The notes: generated by a model from the sequence alone, not told the origin. A stretch of 64,000 nt of DNA from Zygaena filipendulae (GCA_907165275.2 OU015669.1:208501-272500), one strand, 5' to 3'. Positions 20,561 to 31,095 are shown, numbered from the stretch's first letter. Program-made: numbers and translations.

Positions 20561-21940
20561 ATCTGAATCGGTCGGATATATTCCCGCACTACCCTGTAGA
20601 GCCTCAAGCCTGTATTAACAAACTACTCTGTGGTATTAACGGAGGCCGGACGATGAGCCGAGGACCGATATTAGGCAGTCGATACGGAGCCTGCGAGCTC
20701 ACGAAATAAAAATATCTCCCTGAAGCTAACAAGCGCGGGTGACGCCGCTTTGATAATAGAGAATGGCTCCGCAATTTATCACTATACGACGCATTATTGC
20801 CACCGCATTGTAGCCTCTATGAAGCAATATCTTAACATTTATCTAATTAACTAGCTGCTCCCCCGCAGTCAGCGTTTCAACCTTTCATCTTAGGAGTTTG
20901 GAAGTACAAAAAGTCATGAAATATGTGATTTTTTGTTTGAAAATCACCGCCGAAATAGAGTTCGATGACTTAAATTATGTCTCTGACATTGTAAGTAATT
21001 TCAAGATTGTAATTTCGACCTCTTTTTCGCTTGCCTACATTATAAAAGAAATAGCCTTGAAAAAAATTATAACTCTCTAGAGTCTAGACCAACGGTTTGG
21101 TTTTTGCTTCGATTAGTCAAACAGTTAGAACGTGTAATTTAAAATGTACCTACAGATTGTTTTCAAACGCATGTAATTAATAAAATTAAAACGGATCCCA
21201 ACACAATACGTATCCTATGCGAAAAACCGCAACAAAATAAATTACGCCCTTTCAGTGATAAATTATACTCCAAGTAACATACACACACATACTTGACACA
21301 CACTTGACGCAATCTCCACGTACAAATGCATACACGTCTTGCTCTTCGGCTGTTCTACGGAAAACAAAGCAACTGTTGTTTTTGCCACTTTTCACACTAA
21401 CAGACCTTGCGTACTCACAACCATCAAAAAGGCTTTACTCTTAGATAAATTAAAGTTAAGAAAAATTGTTAAAATATGGAAGTTTTGTTTTAAATAAAGC
21501 ACGATTTACGGTTTTTTGTGCCACCTGTTAAATTTATTCAACTGCAATTACTTAGTTTTACCTACGGCAGCCGTCTTGGTCGTGGATAGTAAGGAAACGG
21601 TTTTCAAGTAGCTGTTCCCGAGAATGATGTTGGACGCAGTAAGTAAGTGCAATTTATTCAGGACATTAGCGACTAACGATACAGTTCTCTTGTGGGGTTT
21701 GTTCGCTTGTTCCGGGCGTTGGATGCACAAAAACTGTGGGCGGTTTCCGTTTCCGGCGGCTCTGGACCCGGGGCTGAAGTCGCAAGTCGCAAGTCGCAAC
21801 ATTAAAACGTCATTAGCCACGGAAATGGTACTATTGTTACTTCGGAATCGTTTTATTTCTGTTTACGACCAGTTAGAGCAATGAGTTTGTAATTAAATGT
21901 TAAATGAACTCACTTTGGTCTCTGTATGTTTGATACGAGT

Positions 21941-22118
21941 CGATACCCCACGGTTTCACTCGTTAATATCGGAGTTCCTGTGGGAATCATGAGATAAAAC
22001 GCACCCTATGACCCTTGTGAACACTGAATCTTCCTTCATGTGAAAGAATTTTAAAATCGGTTAAGTGATTTTTGAGGTTATCTATTACAAACAATAAATC
22101 TTTATAATATTAGTATCG
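21941..22118 (-). mobile_element. Helitron-like element, worn
   Basis: CCCCACGGTTTCACTCG, GGAGTTCCTGTGGGAATC, GTGAAAGAATTTTAAAATCGG and TTTATAATATTAGTATCGA. Same 5' subfamily as 2991. Confidence 0.6.
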
Positions 22119-22246
22119 ACATAATATAATTACATATTTGGGAGGGGCTCAGAAACCATCATTTTCGATAACCCACTAAAAGCTAATCACGTCACTAAAG
22201 CGTATATCCGGAAACATCGACCGACACCCGGAAGCGGAACGCAACA

Positions 22247-22481
22247 CAGGGCCCTTATTCACTATGACCATAACACGCCGCGATAAGACAAGACGCCGCA
22301 AAAAATGTCTTTCCCTCGTAATCAAAGAAGTTTTACTCCAAAAAAATACATTCACAACGTTTCTTATGGCATAAAGAATAATAATTTCTATTATCTTGGC
22401 ATCTAGTACGTTTGGAAATGCGTTTTTGGGACGCGCGTTATGGGCAAGGAATGTGGTTGGTCGTAGTGAATAAGGGCCCTG
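22247..22481. mobile_element. MITE, GGGCCCTTATTC family, complete
   Basis: Both termini are intact: CAGGGCCCTTATTCACTATG and its complement ending AATAAGGGCCCTG. It is about 235 bp with no ORF of its own; the reverse ORF called across it is incidental. It is in inverted orientation to the copies at 13716 and 53043. Confidence 0.85.
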
Positions 22482-22694
22482 ACTTTCGACGGCCTGGAGC
22501 GTGTTCGATACCACTTCACTTCACTATATCTAGTGTACATAACCACGTATAGTGCTGTGTATTCGAAACTTCAGACATGTATCGATACTATTGTGAGCAT
22601 TGTGCGGCCTCCAGAAGCAATCGATCATTCGTAGCACAATAGATTCAGCCGTTGATGCTTGTATTTTTGGCGGGGAAGACAATATGTGAAATAA

Positions 22695-23154
22695 TATCTT
22701 ACTAATATTATAAATGGACGCAGATAAGCAATAACATGTTAACCAACAAAATAAAGTTACCTATTCAGAACGTTTTATTGAGAGTTAGGGAACGTTTTTT
22801 AATTATGTGTTTACCTTATTACATTGTTTAAGTATGTAACTAAATATTGCACATAAAAATGTTGACAGAAAATGGCGCTATAATTTTAAAACACGGTTTA
22901 CTTAAAATTTCTCCAGTGTGTGTGTGTGTGTCAACACATTATTGCTTATCTATGTCCAAATGTGAAAGTGTGGATGTTTGGATGTTTAGATGTTTGGATG
23001 TTTGTTACTCAATCACGCAAAAACGTCTGAACGGATTTGGATGAAATTTGGCATGCACGTTTTCAGGGGTACAGAGGATATAGGGTACTTTTTATCCCGG
23101 AATTCCCGCGGGAACTCCAAAATTACCGCGGGTGAAACCGCGGGGCACCGCTAG
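22695..23154 (+). mobile_element. Helitron-like element split by a MITE
   Basis: The 5' end A|TCTTACTAATATTATAAAT lies at about 22696-22715. It is interrupted by the MITE at 22716-22957, then resumes AAATGTGAAAGTGTGGATG. It has four GATGTTTG-type units, then TGAACGGATTTGGATGAAAT, GGAATTCCCGCGGGAACTCC, the CCGCGGGTGAAACCGCGG palindrome and CTAGT at 23151. Confidence 0.8.
22716..22957. mobile_element. MITE, GGACGCAGATAAGCAATA family, nested in a Helitron
   Basis: The termini are GGACGCAGATAAGCAATA and TATTGCTTATCTATGTCC. The duplicated flank is AAAT on each side. A TGTGTGTGTGTG run at 22917-22929 is unique to this copy. Confidence 0.85.
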
Positions 23155-23655
23155 TAATACATATTTATGAAATTTGTGCCAAATAGAATTAAAATAAATC
23201 GGTTGTACTTAAAATCGAGAAAAAAAATTATAAAATGTCGATGGTTTTAAGGATTTTTATTATTTTACTTTATGCAGAAAGTCATAATTAAGCCATAAAA
23301 ATAAAATATATATTTAACTATCAAAAACGCAAGCTGATTACAGATTTTTAATTTCACACCGGGGTAGCGGAGTTAAAAATAACAAAATCAATTGCCCAAA
23401 AGGTAGCGAGCATCTCTAATACAATGGAAACAAAGTCATTACTTACATATACCTTTTTGTTCCCAAGAAACAAATTCTCCAATACTCGCCTCGCCGACTC
23501 ACAGCCAGTAGCTACTCACAGTTCAGAATAAAATCGTAGTTTTTGGTTATAATGTATATTATTTATATTATAATCTGACAACAATAACTTGAACTCGGAA
23601 CTCGTACGTTGAAGTAAACCAGCAACCAACTACCAATAAACCACCTCAGACGGCA

Positions 23656-23784
23656 AGTGTTCCCCCCGTTGTTTCACCCACGTTAATTTCGGTAACCCCG
23701 CGGGAACTCATCGTTCCAAGATAAAAAGGTTCTCGAGGGAGACCTGAAAAATTCGCGCCGGCAAAACCGCGGGGGAACAGCTAG
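23656..23784. mobile_element. Two Helitron-like 3' ends, head to head
   Basis: The left part reads in reverse (GTTGTTTCACCCACGTTAAT, CCCCGCGGGAACTC). The right part reads forward (CCTGAAAAATTCGCGCC, AAAACCGCGGGGGAACAG, CTAGT at 23781). It is an inverted pair or an internally rearranged copy. Confidence 0.5.
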
Positions 23785-24039
23785 TCTGTTACGTAAAAAG
23801 ATTCTTTGCAGATAAGAATCTTGAACCCCAATGGATTCTTGCAACAGCGACAAAGACAAGGCGAGAGAGCTTGGCATATTTTTAATATTATATCAAAGGC
23901 AAACAAGCGCGGAGCTCCGTCATCTCTGGGCGCTCGACTGCGGAGCTGACTTCGCTGATTAATTATCAGACGACATACTTTTATTAAGCACTAACTGTAG
24001 CCTGCTGTTTCACCCGCATTCTCTAGACAGTATCCATTG

Positions 24040-24240
24040 GCCTAGTCGTTAAAGCGGACCTGCCGGGTAGCGCGGGTTCGGTTTCTGGCGTCAGGTTTAA
24101 GTTTTAACATTTTATTTGGTGAACATTTCAGAGTTTTTTTATTTCTAAAGTAGTTTGGTAATTAGCGGGTGTAATGATCATCAACTCGACCCTCTGTGCT
24201 TAATTGCTTGGGATCGGCGCAATAAGTAGGTTTTTTTTTC
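24040..24240 (+). mobile_element. tRNA-derived SINE-like fragment
   Basis: TTGGCCTAGTCGTTAAAGCG resembles an A box and GCGCGGGTTCGGTTTC a B box, about 35 bp apart as in a pol III promoter. The sequence does not fold into a usable tRNA with an intact anticodon arm that I can see. A T run near 24232 may be the tail. Confidence 0.5.
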
Positions 24241-24324
24241 TCCATTCAATGCTAATTTTGTAATAAGTAATGGAGTTCAAAAACTGACAAGTATTTATTT
24301 ACTATTATAATCTTAATCTTAATA

Positions 24325-24512
24325 TCTTAATATATATAAATCACGTGTCACGTTGTTTGTCCGCGATGGACTCCTAAATTACTGAACGGATTTTGATAAA
24401 ATTTTGTAACCATTTATAATATGGTCCAACTTAAAAGATACGATAGTTTTTATCTTGGAATTCCCTCGGGAACTCCGAAATTACTGCGGGTGAAACCGCG
24501 GGGGACAGCTAG
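24325..24512 (+). mobile_element. Helitron-like element, complete, CACGTGATTTATAT subfamily
   Basis: A|TCTTAATATATATAAATCACG at the 5' end, then CGTTGTTTGTCCGCGATGGA, TGCGGGTGAAACCGCG and CTAG at 24509. The next element of the same subfamily begins within about ten bases downstream. Confidence 0.8.
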
Positions 24513-24804
24513 TACATATATATAAATTAGTGTTGCCCAAATGCAAGAACAAGACGAGACTTAGCCAGTCTTGGTCTTGGTCTTGCGCCAATACACCTGG
24601 TCTTGGTCTTGGTCTTGGTCTTGCGCTCCTAGTCTTGGTCTTGGTCTTGGTCTTGCAGCAAGAGTCTTGCAAGTCTTGCAATCACCTATTAGTCTATTAC
24701 TATTTATTAAAGTTTACTTTAAATCTTAGAAAAACGTATTAGAATTGGAACATTGTGAGCTTGAATTAACATAGCCATAGTAAAGATCAAGCAGATTAAT
24801 AAAT

Positions 24805-24990
24805 AACAATACAATACAATACAATATACTTTATTGCACCAAAGGAATTTCACAATATTAAATATAATATAAATTAATTTCAGGCAAATAGGCGGCCTTA
24901 TTGCTAGAAGCAATTTTTTCAAGGCAACCTTGATAAGATAGTACAGAGAATTCATTAGAACAGTGGGTGGGTGCAGGCTGATACCTTATG
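24805..24990 (-). mobile_element. LINE 3' tail inserted in the hAT element
   Basis: It begins with an ACAAT pentamer repeat and ACTTTATTGCACCAAAGG, then GGCGGCCTTATTGCTAGAAG, CAATTTTTTCAAGGCAACCTTG. It is close to the copy at 42411, including the TGGGTGCAGGCTGA stretch. Confidence 0.7.
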
Positions 24991-25537
24991 AGATTATAAT
25001 ATTATTAAATATACATACTCATAGACATTATGAAATAATAAATATCTTTAAAATACTGATAAAAATAACGATACTAGGTACATAACAATAGATATATAGT
25101 TTAGACATAAAAACGAATACAAGTATTAATTTAAACCAGAGTATAATATTATAGATAGGCATATAAAATATATTATACAAGAATAACAGGGAGTGTTTTC
25201 ACTGGTAACCACATCTCTCATTGAAATAACGCAAATAACTGAAGATTTGATAAGAAATTCGAAAAATCAACTGACCTATATGTCGTTTTCCATGGAAGTA
25301 ACTGTTTCTTAATAAACATTTATGATTTATAAGCTTACATTTGCTAAAACATGTAAAAAAACAAATTAATTACAATAACTTGACTGTATTTTAAAGAACA
25401 ATACTTATCTGTCTAGAAAGAGATTGAACCCTCAACTTATAAGAAATTTAATAAAAGAGTTTTACGATTTATCATTTATTTGAATAAAAAATAAAATACA
25501 ACACAAATCAACAGCTTTATCATTAGGTTATGATACT

Positions 25538-26032
25538 TTATATAATTTTTTTTGACCAAGAATTAATACAAAGTAACCATCTGGCTGACTCATCACTTAA
25601 CCTATTTCTATGTTTTCTAATTACTAATGATGCTTTAGAAAATAACCTCTCAGCAGGTACTGAAGTTGCAGGTATTGAGAGAAAATCACGGGCCATTTTC
25701 GATAAAATCGGATACTCTGTCTCATGCGTCCTCCACCAATCTAAAATGTCTTCCGAGCTGGCAGTTCTTGGTTTTCTCAGGTACTCCTTCAACTCGTCTA
25801 TCACTAAGCCTTGAAGACAAGATCCAGATGACGTCGAGGGACATTCATAGAGTTTATCAAAGTCTATTACGTCTTCATCTTCATCACATACTTTATTTTC
25901 TTTTTCTGGTAATTCCAGAGATTTGTTCAGTGAGTGTAGACCATGTACTTCCGAAAAGCGGCAAATTTCTTTGAGAAGTAAGTACAAAACCTTTGATGCC
26001 GCATTATCAAAGTGCCGATGGTTAAAACATAA
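25538..26032 (-). pseudogene. hAT transposase, C-terminal dimerisation domain fragment
   Basis: An open frame runs in reverse from about 26032 to a stop at 25538. It has no proper start; the first part reads NAASKVLYLLLKEICRF. The second half is the hAT family dimerisation region: SSEDILDWWRTHETEYPILS, KMARDFLSIPATSVPAERLF, SKASLVIRK, NRLSDESARWLLCIN. The signature W....YP.L..ARD.L.IPA.SVP.ERLFS is complete. The N-terminal zinc finger and the DDE catalytic core are absent; only about 370 bp remain to the element's right end. It therefore cannot encode an active enzyme. The frame is intact over at least 150 codons, suggesting a fairly young element or a defined deletion derivative. Other hAT lineages share this domain, so the subfamily is not named. 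Confidence 0.9.
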
Positions 26033-26401
26033 CTATGCATGCACTCAGTTTGATTTTAATAGATATTTTTTTATTCGCTATGTTTATGGTATTAGTCGTA
26101 ATGCGCATAGGTCCAGTTTTTCATATTCTTTGATACAGTTTTTTGCGTCTCATAGAATTCCTAAGCGTACCTACCTATACACCGAACTGTTACACCTAAC
26201 TACTCAGTGAAATAGCGCTAAGTCCTAGCTGCAAGACGCAAGAGTCTTGCAGGCTATGTCTTGTTCTTGCTCAAGTCTTGCACGGTCAGTCTTGGTCTTG
26301 GTCTTGCTAAAAATACGCGGTCTTGTTCTTGGTCTTGGTCTTGCAAAAACGCAAGAACAAGACCAAGACTGCAAGACCAAGACTGAATTTGGGCAACACT
26401 A

Positions 26402-26648
26402 ATATAAATCACGTGTCACGTTGTTTGTCCGCGATGGACTCCGAAACTACTGAACAGATTTTGATAAATTTTTTTAACCATTTATAATATGTTCCAACTT
26501 AAACGATAGAATAGTTTTTATCCCGGGATTCCGGAACTCCGGAATTAATGCGGGGAACTGCTTATCACCGGAAACTACAGCACTTTTTTCCCGGAATTCC
26601 CGCGGGAGCTCCGAAATTACCGCGGATGAAATCGCGGGGGGCAGCTAG
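26402..26648 (+). mobile_element. Helitron-like element, disrupted by the hAT insertion
   Basis: It continues the 5' end left at 24513-24527 (ATATAAATCACGTGTCACG). CGCGATGGACTCCG follows. It carries a partly duplicated 3' region (CCGGAATTAATGCGGGGAAC, then GGAATTCCCGCGGGAGCTCC) and ends in CTAG at 26645. Confidence 0.8.
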
Positions 26649-26694
26649 TTATAATATAAGTATGTATTCACAAAAAAATATATACTTATAGGTA

Positions 26695-26810
26695 CTAGCT
26701 GTTCCCCGCGGTAGTGTCGGAGTTCCCGCGGGAATCCTGAGACAAAAAATACCCTGTTTCCGTGTATTCCTCGTACAAACAAACAAAAAAACTCACTGGC
26801 ATTTTCGATA
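26695..26810 (-). mobile_element. Helitron-like element, truncated
   Basis: CTAG at 26695, CCCCGCGGTAGTGTCGGAGT, TTCCCGCGGGAATCC, ending near AACTCACTGGCATTTTCG. Part of the palindrome is deleted. Confidence 0.6.
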
Positions 26811-27315
26811 AGTGAGTGTTTTTTATATTATATCGAGTTGTCTGGTACCCGCAGTACGAAAGCTCTGTCTAATAGGTAAAATACGAACATTGTTATGATT
26901 AGGCCCTACTTTTAAGTTTTATTCGATTTTGCGACGCGACGTAAAGTTTTTGAATAAACTTCACAAACTTTTAACATAGCGAATACAAGAATATAGTACT
27001 ATACAAGAATTGAAGCTCACTCAGCGCCATTAAGCGAAACAGACACGCGGGAGTTACCGAAGTGAACACAACTTTGAAATGGATATTAATTCAAAGAGCC
27101 CGCCGCCCGTAAGCAAGAACACATGTAAGTCCGCGCCACTTGCGCCGAGTGCGGGTTCCGTGCTCCGAAATAACAACACTTGAAACCAACGGGACCGTTT
27201 TGGAGTTCAGTGCATCCACTTATACTGATTTCAATTAATTTCAATTTATGGCGAGATTGTTAAAAATTAAATAGCGATTTTCGATTTTTTAATCGATGGT
27301 GTTTGCGTTTGCGTA

Positions 27316-27580
27316 GGCTGTTATATCTCGCCCGCATCGATTTCGGAGTACCGCGGCGATTCCGGGATAAAAGTTTCCTATCTTCTTTTTGTGCCCCTAA
27401 AAACGTGAATGCAAATTTGGAATGGTTTTACCCACGTCAATTTCGGAGTTGCTGCGGGAATTCCAGCATGAAAGTCTTTTTTCTGTACCTCTGACAATGT
27501 GTGCCAAAACTTCAACATGATAGTTGAGTAGTTAGGCAGTAAAGAACCAAACAGCTAGACAGACAAAATCACGTTCGTAT
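27316..27580 (-). mobile_element. Helitron-like element with internal duplication
   Basis: It contains the TTTCGGAGT...GCGGGAATTCC block twice (about 27340 and 27435), then AACTTCAACATGATAGTTGAG and AGACAGACAAAATC. No clear CTAG at the left. Confidence 0.5.
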
Positions 27581-27586
27581 TTATAA

Positions 27587-27767
27587 CTAGCTGTGCCTCG
27601 CATTTTCACCCGCGTGAGTTTCGGAATTCCCGCAGGCACTATTTTTTCTAAAATAAAAGTAGGCTAAGTTACTCCTTATAACATCAGCTATCTGCCAGTG
27701 AAAGTCCCGTTAAAATCGGTCCAGCCATTTCAGAGATTAGCCAGAACAAACAGACAGACAGATAGAA
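27587..27767 (-). mobile_element. Helitron-like element, ATCAGCTATCTGCCA subfamily
   Basis: CTAG at 27587, then TTTTCACCCGCGTGAGTTTCG, GGAATTCCCGCAGGC, TCCTTATAACATCAGC and AACAAACAGACAGACAG. The same body is found at 35031, 38555, 41164 and 59497. Confidence 0.65.
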
Positions 27768-28517
27768 AAAAAATTGTAAAAATTGATTTTGTAAGTAACG
27801 TATAGTCATTGATATCAATGCGTGTAGTATATACTTTCATATGCATTTAGTGAAAAGCTATTAGTTTGGAATTGTAAACAAACACTTTAATTTTATTTAT
27901 AGTTAGATATGGATAATACAGCTGATCCTAAAAGTATTGAAACACAAAAATTTGCATTCCTTTTTACCCACCGGCTTCGTACGTCACAAAGTTCACCAAG
28001 TTGGTGTCTTGTTAAATTGTATTTCACTTTTGTCGGCGAAAAAGCTTTCTTAACTCCCTCAGAAGATTACCAAGACGGTCGCGTGCACAAGTTGCTCGGT
28101 CTGGAGCAATCAAAGAGCTTATAATGTGACAGCTCAGCAGACGTGGACAGTATAATTAAAAAAAAAAACATAGATTATTAGAGTGAAATCTAGCGTTTCT
28201 GTGACCTTTAACTGCTGAAGTTCAATGCTTTATAGTTTAAATACCCCGTCCGATTCTCTTTTGTTGATGGATATATTCTATGGATATTTATAAAAGTTCA
28301 CGAAATGCGTTACTTGGTAGAGGCGTCTATTTTATTGTTTCAATTATCACGAATTTAATTACTTTGTTGACAACGTGTATCCAAAATTTAAGTTAAGGCC
28401 TGAAAGCATAACCAACAATCAAAAAGTTCGCGTTTATAATATTACAGTAATATTAGTATGCGGACTGGTTCGTTACGACGTGAAAGCCGGTCATACAAAC
28501 AAACAAAACTTCCTTAT

Positions 28518-28698
28518 ATATCATAAAACAAAGTCCTCCACCGCGTCTGTCTGTATGCCGGTCTGTTCGCGATAAACTTAAAAATTTCTGAACGGATTTT
28601 CATGCGATTTTCACCAATAGATAGTGATTCAAGAGGAAGATTCACACGTATAGTTTACCTCCGAAATTACCTCGGGTGAAACCGCGGGGGATGGCTAG
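28518..28698 (+). mobile_element. Helitron-like element, CTGTCTGT subfamily
   Basis: ATCATAAAACAAAGTCCTCC, CTGTTCGCGATAAAC, TTTTCACCAATAGATAGTGA, CGGGTGAAACCGCGGGGGA, CTAG at 28695. Confidence 0.65.
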
Positions 28699-29154
28699 TT
28701 TACCTATACAAATATACGTAGAAGTGAATTTATTTATCACGACGTCAAGTGCCTCGTGGTTATTTCTCTACACGGTATAAAAACGATATTATGATTGTGT
28801 TGTTCTTGTGACGATTATATAAATAGATTTATCGACGATTACATGGAATGAGTAGTAAATACCTACGTGCAGCACCAGCGGCGCCCCCGCTCCATGGAGG
28901 TAGTAAACCGTTGATTTACGATCATTGCTCCGTGAATTTCTCTGTTAACGGTACACGTATCGAGCCGCCTATGAAATTATTTACGTCTCTGTCAAAAGTC
29001 TGGAGGTGCAGATTTTATATCAAAGTTCAAATTTAAAGTCTACTTTCCCGACATATCTATCACGTGAGACCTGTTTAAAATAACCAAGAGTAAGTGAAGC
29101 TAAACAAATTCTTAATAAATAATTCTTAAAAATTCTTATGAATTCTTAAAATAA

Positions 29155-29332
29155 GTAGCTGTTTCTCCGCAAGATTTTGATTTTCCCTCGGGAACTCTTC
29201 GGTCCGGGATGAAAAAATCCTGTGTTACTCAGAAATAGGTACTGTAGATTGTTACCAGTGCAATAATTTTTAGAATCGATTCATAGGTTTAAGAGATTAT
29301 GTACACCCAAATCCCAATAAAATGAGTATAGA
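29155..29332 (-). mobile_element. Helitron-like element, worn
   Basis: TTTCTCCGCAAGATTTTG and CCCTCGGGAACTC at the left, AGAATCGATTCATAGG in the middle, TGAGTATAGA at the 5' end. Same subfamily as 2991. Confidence 0.45.
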
Positions 29333-30055
29333 TATAGACTATTTTAATAAAGCTTTTACTCCATCATTGTCATTAAGATTTAATCTAGGTATTTTAAGTA
29401 AGCTTAATTAAGCTTTTAATTAAAACTCAAGCTCAGTCGGGCTTAAGTTTATTAATTTTTCATATTTCATTAATGTTGGCGTAATGAGTAACTATTTATG
29501 AAACTGTAACTCGATTTGAACTATTTTTAACGTTCCAATATAATCGAGTTATGTTTTGTTATAAAATTCGCTGAACAAAGTTCAATCGTGAATGTTTCCA
29601 ACATTTTTTTTGTTACGTTTGGCTTTGTTATTTTAAGTAGCTCTATAGAAAATCAGTCAATATCTCTATAAGTTTTTATATGGCTATTAGTTTTTATGGC
29701 TTTGTGAGACGAAACACGCCTAAAATAGTTGCTTTGTTTAAATTTAGAACTAAAAATCCAATGAAAATACACGAGTGCGCGATAAAACTGTATTTCGAGA
29801 GTTAATTGTCCTAAAATAAAATTTAATTTCCTTTTTATGATGCAGTCAGTCATTTCTGTAGGTGCAGAAACTTGGCACATTTTTTTGTTGATTTTATACA
29901 TAGCTATTGCGAGTATACTTACCTACGCATAATTAACGTGTGGCAAAATTGTTAAATATATTTTTTACGCTACGTACGTATTCGTCGAAGAAACCGTTTG
30001 AAAAGGATTCGCTTCTGGATTTATCAAAATTTTGTAAATCCATACTCGTAAGTAG

Positions 30056-30378
30056 TGTTGTATATAGACGGTCACCGAATTGTGCTACAGTTTTACTTTA
30101 CGATTATTAAAATCAAAAGTGAAGTGCATCGAAAGGAGTACGAGGAAGGAGATTAAACAAACACAGCTCGCCTTCGAACTCCCGCACTCGCGGTGCGTAT
30201 AGAGGAGTACTGGCCGGTAAACAACAGAGCGGCGCCGCGTGGCGAGGGCGGGCGGGCCGGCGAGTGGCGCGTGGCGCGGCGGCGTGCCGTGTGGCCGTGT
30301 GGCGGCGACAGTCGACCGGCGGAGGCCGCGCGCGACGCCCGCCCGCGCGCCATGTGACAGCTGCCCGCCGAGCGCGCC
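30056..30378 (+). promoter_or_regulatory. Internal Dys promoter and 5' UTR of a short isoform
   Basis: TATATAGA at 30061-30068 is followed 28 bp on by an initiator-like ACAGTT (A at 30089), the usual TATA-to-start spacing. The transcribed leader would be about 290 nt, changing from AT-rich to very GC-rich. It contains a single AUG before the coding one, at 30352, which is immediately followed by UGA. The main AUG is at 30379. Confidence 0.5.
30352..30357 (+). promoter_or_regulatory. Start-stop upstream ORF (AUG-UGA)
   Basis: ATGTGA in the context CGCGCC|ATG, 27 nt before the main AUG, which has the same GCGCGCC context. Minimal AUG-stop elements are known to hold ribosomes and reduce downstream initiation. 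Confidence 0.5.
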
Positions 30379-31095
30379 ATGACCGAGGGCCCCGCCAGGC
30401 CCCGCCCGCCGCCGCCCCGCAAGCCCGACTCGCTCGCGCTCGCGTGGCCTGCGCCGCGCTGGGACGACCCGCCGCCGCCCGCGCCCGCGCCCGCGCCCGA
30501 CGCTCGCACCCAGCCGGCGCCCGCTCGCGATGACTTCGGCGGCTTCAGCCCGTACACGCCGTCGACGGGCGGGCGGTCGCTGCGGGCCGACCGCCGCCGG
30601 GCGCAGAGCGCGCTGGGCCCCTTGCCGGCCGCGCCGCTCGCCCGCCGCCCGCGCTCGCTGGGCGGCGAGGACGAGTGGCCGGCGGCGCCGCTGCTGCAGC
30701 CGCTGGCTCGCCGCCCGCCGCCCGCCGCCGAGCTGGCGACGCTGCCGCGCGCCTACCAGTTGCCGTCCTCGAGGAGCGACCACCAGCTGCGCCGGCCGGC
30801 GATCATGACAAACGGGTACGGCGCGGTGCCGCCGGCGACGTCGCGCCGACTGTCGCTGCCGGACGGCGGGCGGCGCGCGGCGCCCAAGCCGTCCGCCACG
30901 TTCCACGGGCTGGCGTCGCTGTTGGGCGGGCTGCCGGCGCCGGGCGCGCCGCCCGCCGCCGCCCCGGGCACCCCGGCCGCCGTGCGCGAGGCGGTGCTGC
31001 ACCTCCTGCAGCAGCCCCGGAACGGTTTCCCCATCATGGACCAGAAGCTGTCCCTCTTCATCGACATATTGGACGCTCAGGAGAGATTTTCGCAG
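30379..31095 (+). CDS. Dys: First coding exon of a short dystrophin isoform
   Basis: An open frame of 239 codons runs from the ATG at 30379 to CAG|GTGGGG at 31095, ending on a codon boundary like the upstream Dys exons. Residues 1 to about 205 are rich in Pro, Ala and Arg (MTEGPARPRPPPPRKPD; DDFGGFSPYTPSTGGRSLRA) and look disordered. From about residue 213 the sequence turns into helix: LLQQPRNGFPIMDQKLSLFI then DILDAQERFSQ, similar in pattern to the rod sequence FDRSLEKFVAWLSEAE upstream. It can thus be spliced to the same phase-0 downstream exon as the long isoform. Insect dystrophin genes are known to have internal promoters with unique first exons. The alternative is a neighbouring unrelated gene, but strand, phase and helix character argue for Dys. 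The reverse-strand open frames here are shadows of the GC bias. Confidence 0.65.

Larger units (their letters stand above)
24528..26401. mobile_element. hAT-type DNA transposon, non-autonomous, complete ends
   Basis: 1,874 bp. The terminal repeats are TAGTGTTGCCCAAAT and ATTTGGGCAACACTA. Perfect 8-bp target duplications, ATATAAAT, lie at 24520-24527 and 26402-26409. Inside each end is an array of GTCTTG/CAAGAC units (about 24540-24680 and 26235-26385), like the subterminal transposase-binding repeats of hAT elements. It contains the C-terminal transposase fragment on the reverse strand and a later LINE-tail insertion near 24805. The length and the missing N-terminal coding part show it is an internally deleted derivative. 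Confidence 0.92.
18222..30060 (+). other. Long Dys intron up to the internal promoter
   Basis: No further dystrophin exon is recognised in about 12 kb. The mobile elements are listed individually. The remaining gaps (19093-19500, 20710-21940, 23160-23650, 27770-28515, 28700-29150, 29335-30050) are AT-rich sequence with nothing identified. The 21624-21884 open frame lacks splice sites and homology and is not called. Confidence 0.6.

Noticed and set aside
22176..22514. 112-codon reverse frame
   Set aside because: It lies across the complete GGGCCC MITE and has no coding signature.
24040..24105. Possible tRNA gene
   Set aside because: A- and B-box-like words are present but no consistent acceptor, D and anticodon stems; better read as a tRNA-derived SINE head. 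The same applies to 33905, 34920, 43090, 54750 and 60845.
24530..24742. Open frames over the GTCTTG arrays
   Set aside because: Low-complexity translation of the hAT subterminal repeats.
30085..31002. 305-codon reverse-strand open frame, Arg/Ala-rich, and a 134-codon companion
   Set aside because: It mirrors the GC-rich short-isoform exon. The composition (poly-Arg/Ala) and the absence of splice sites or motif mark it as a shadow of GC bias.
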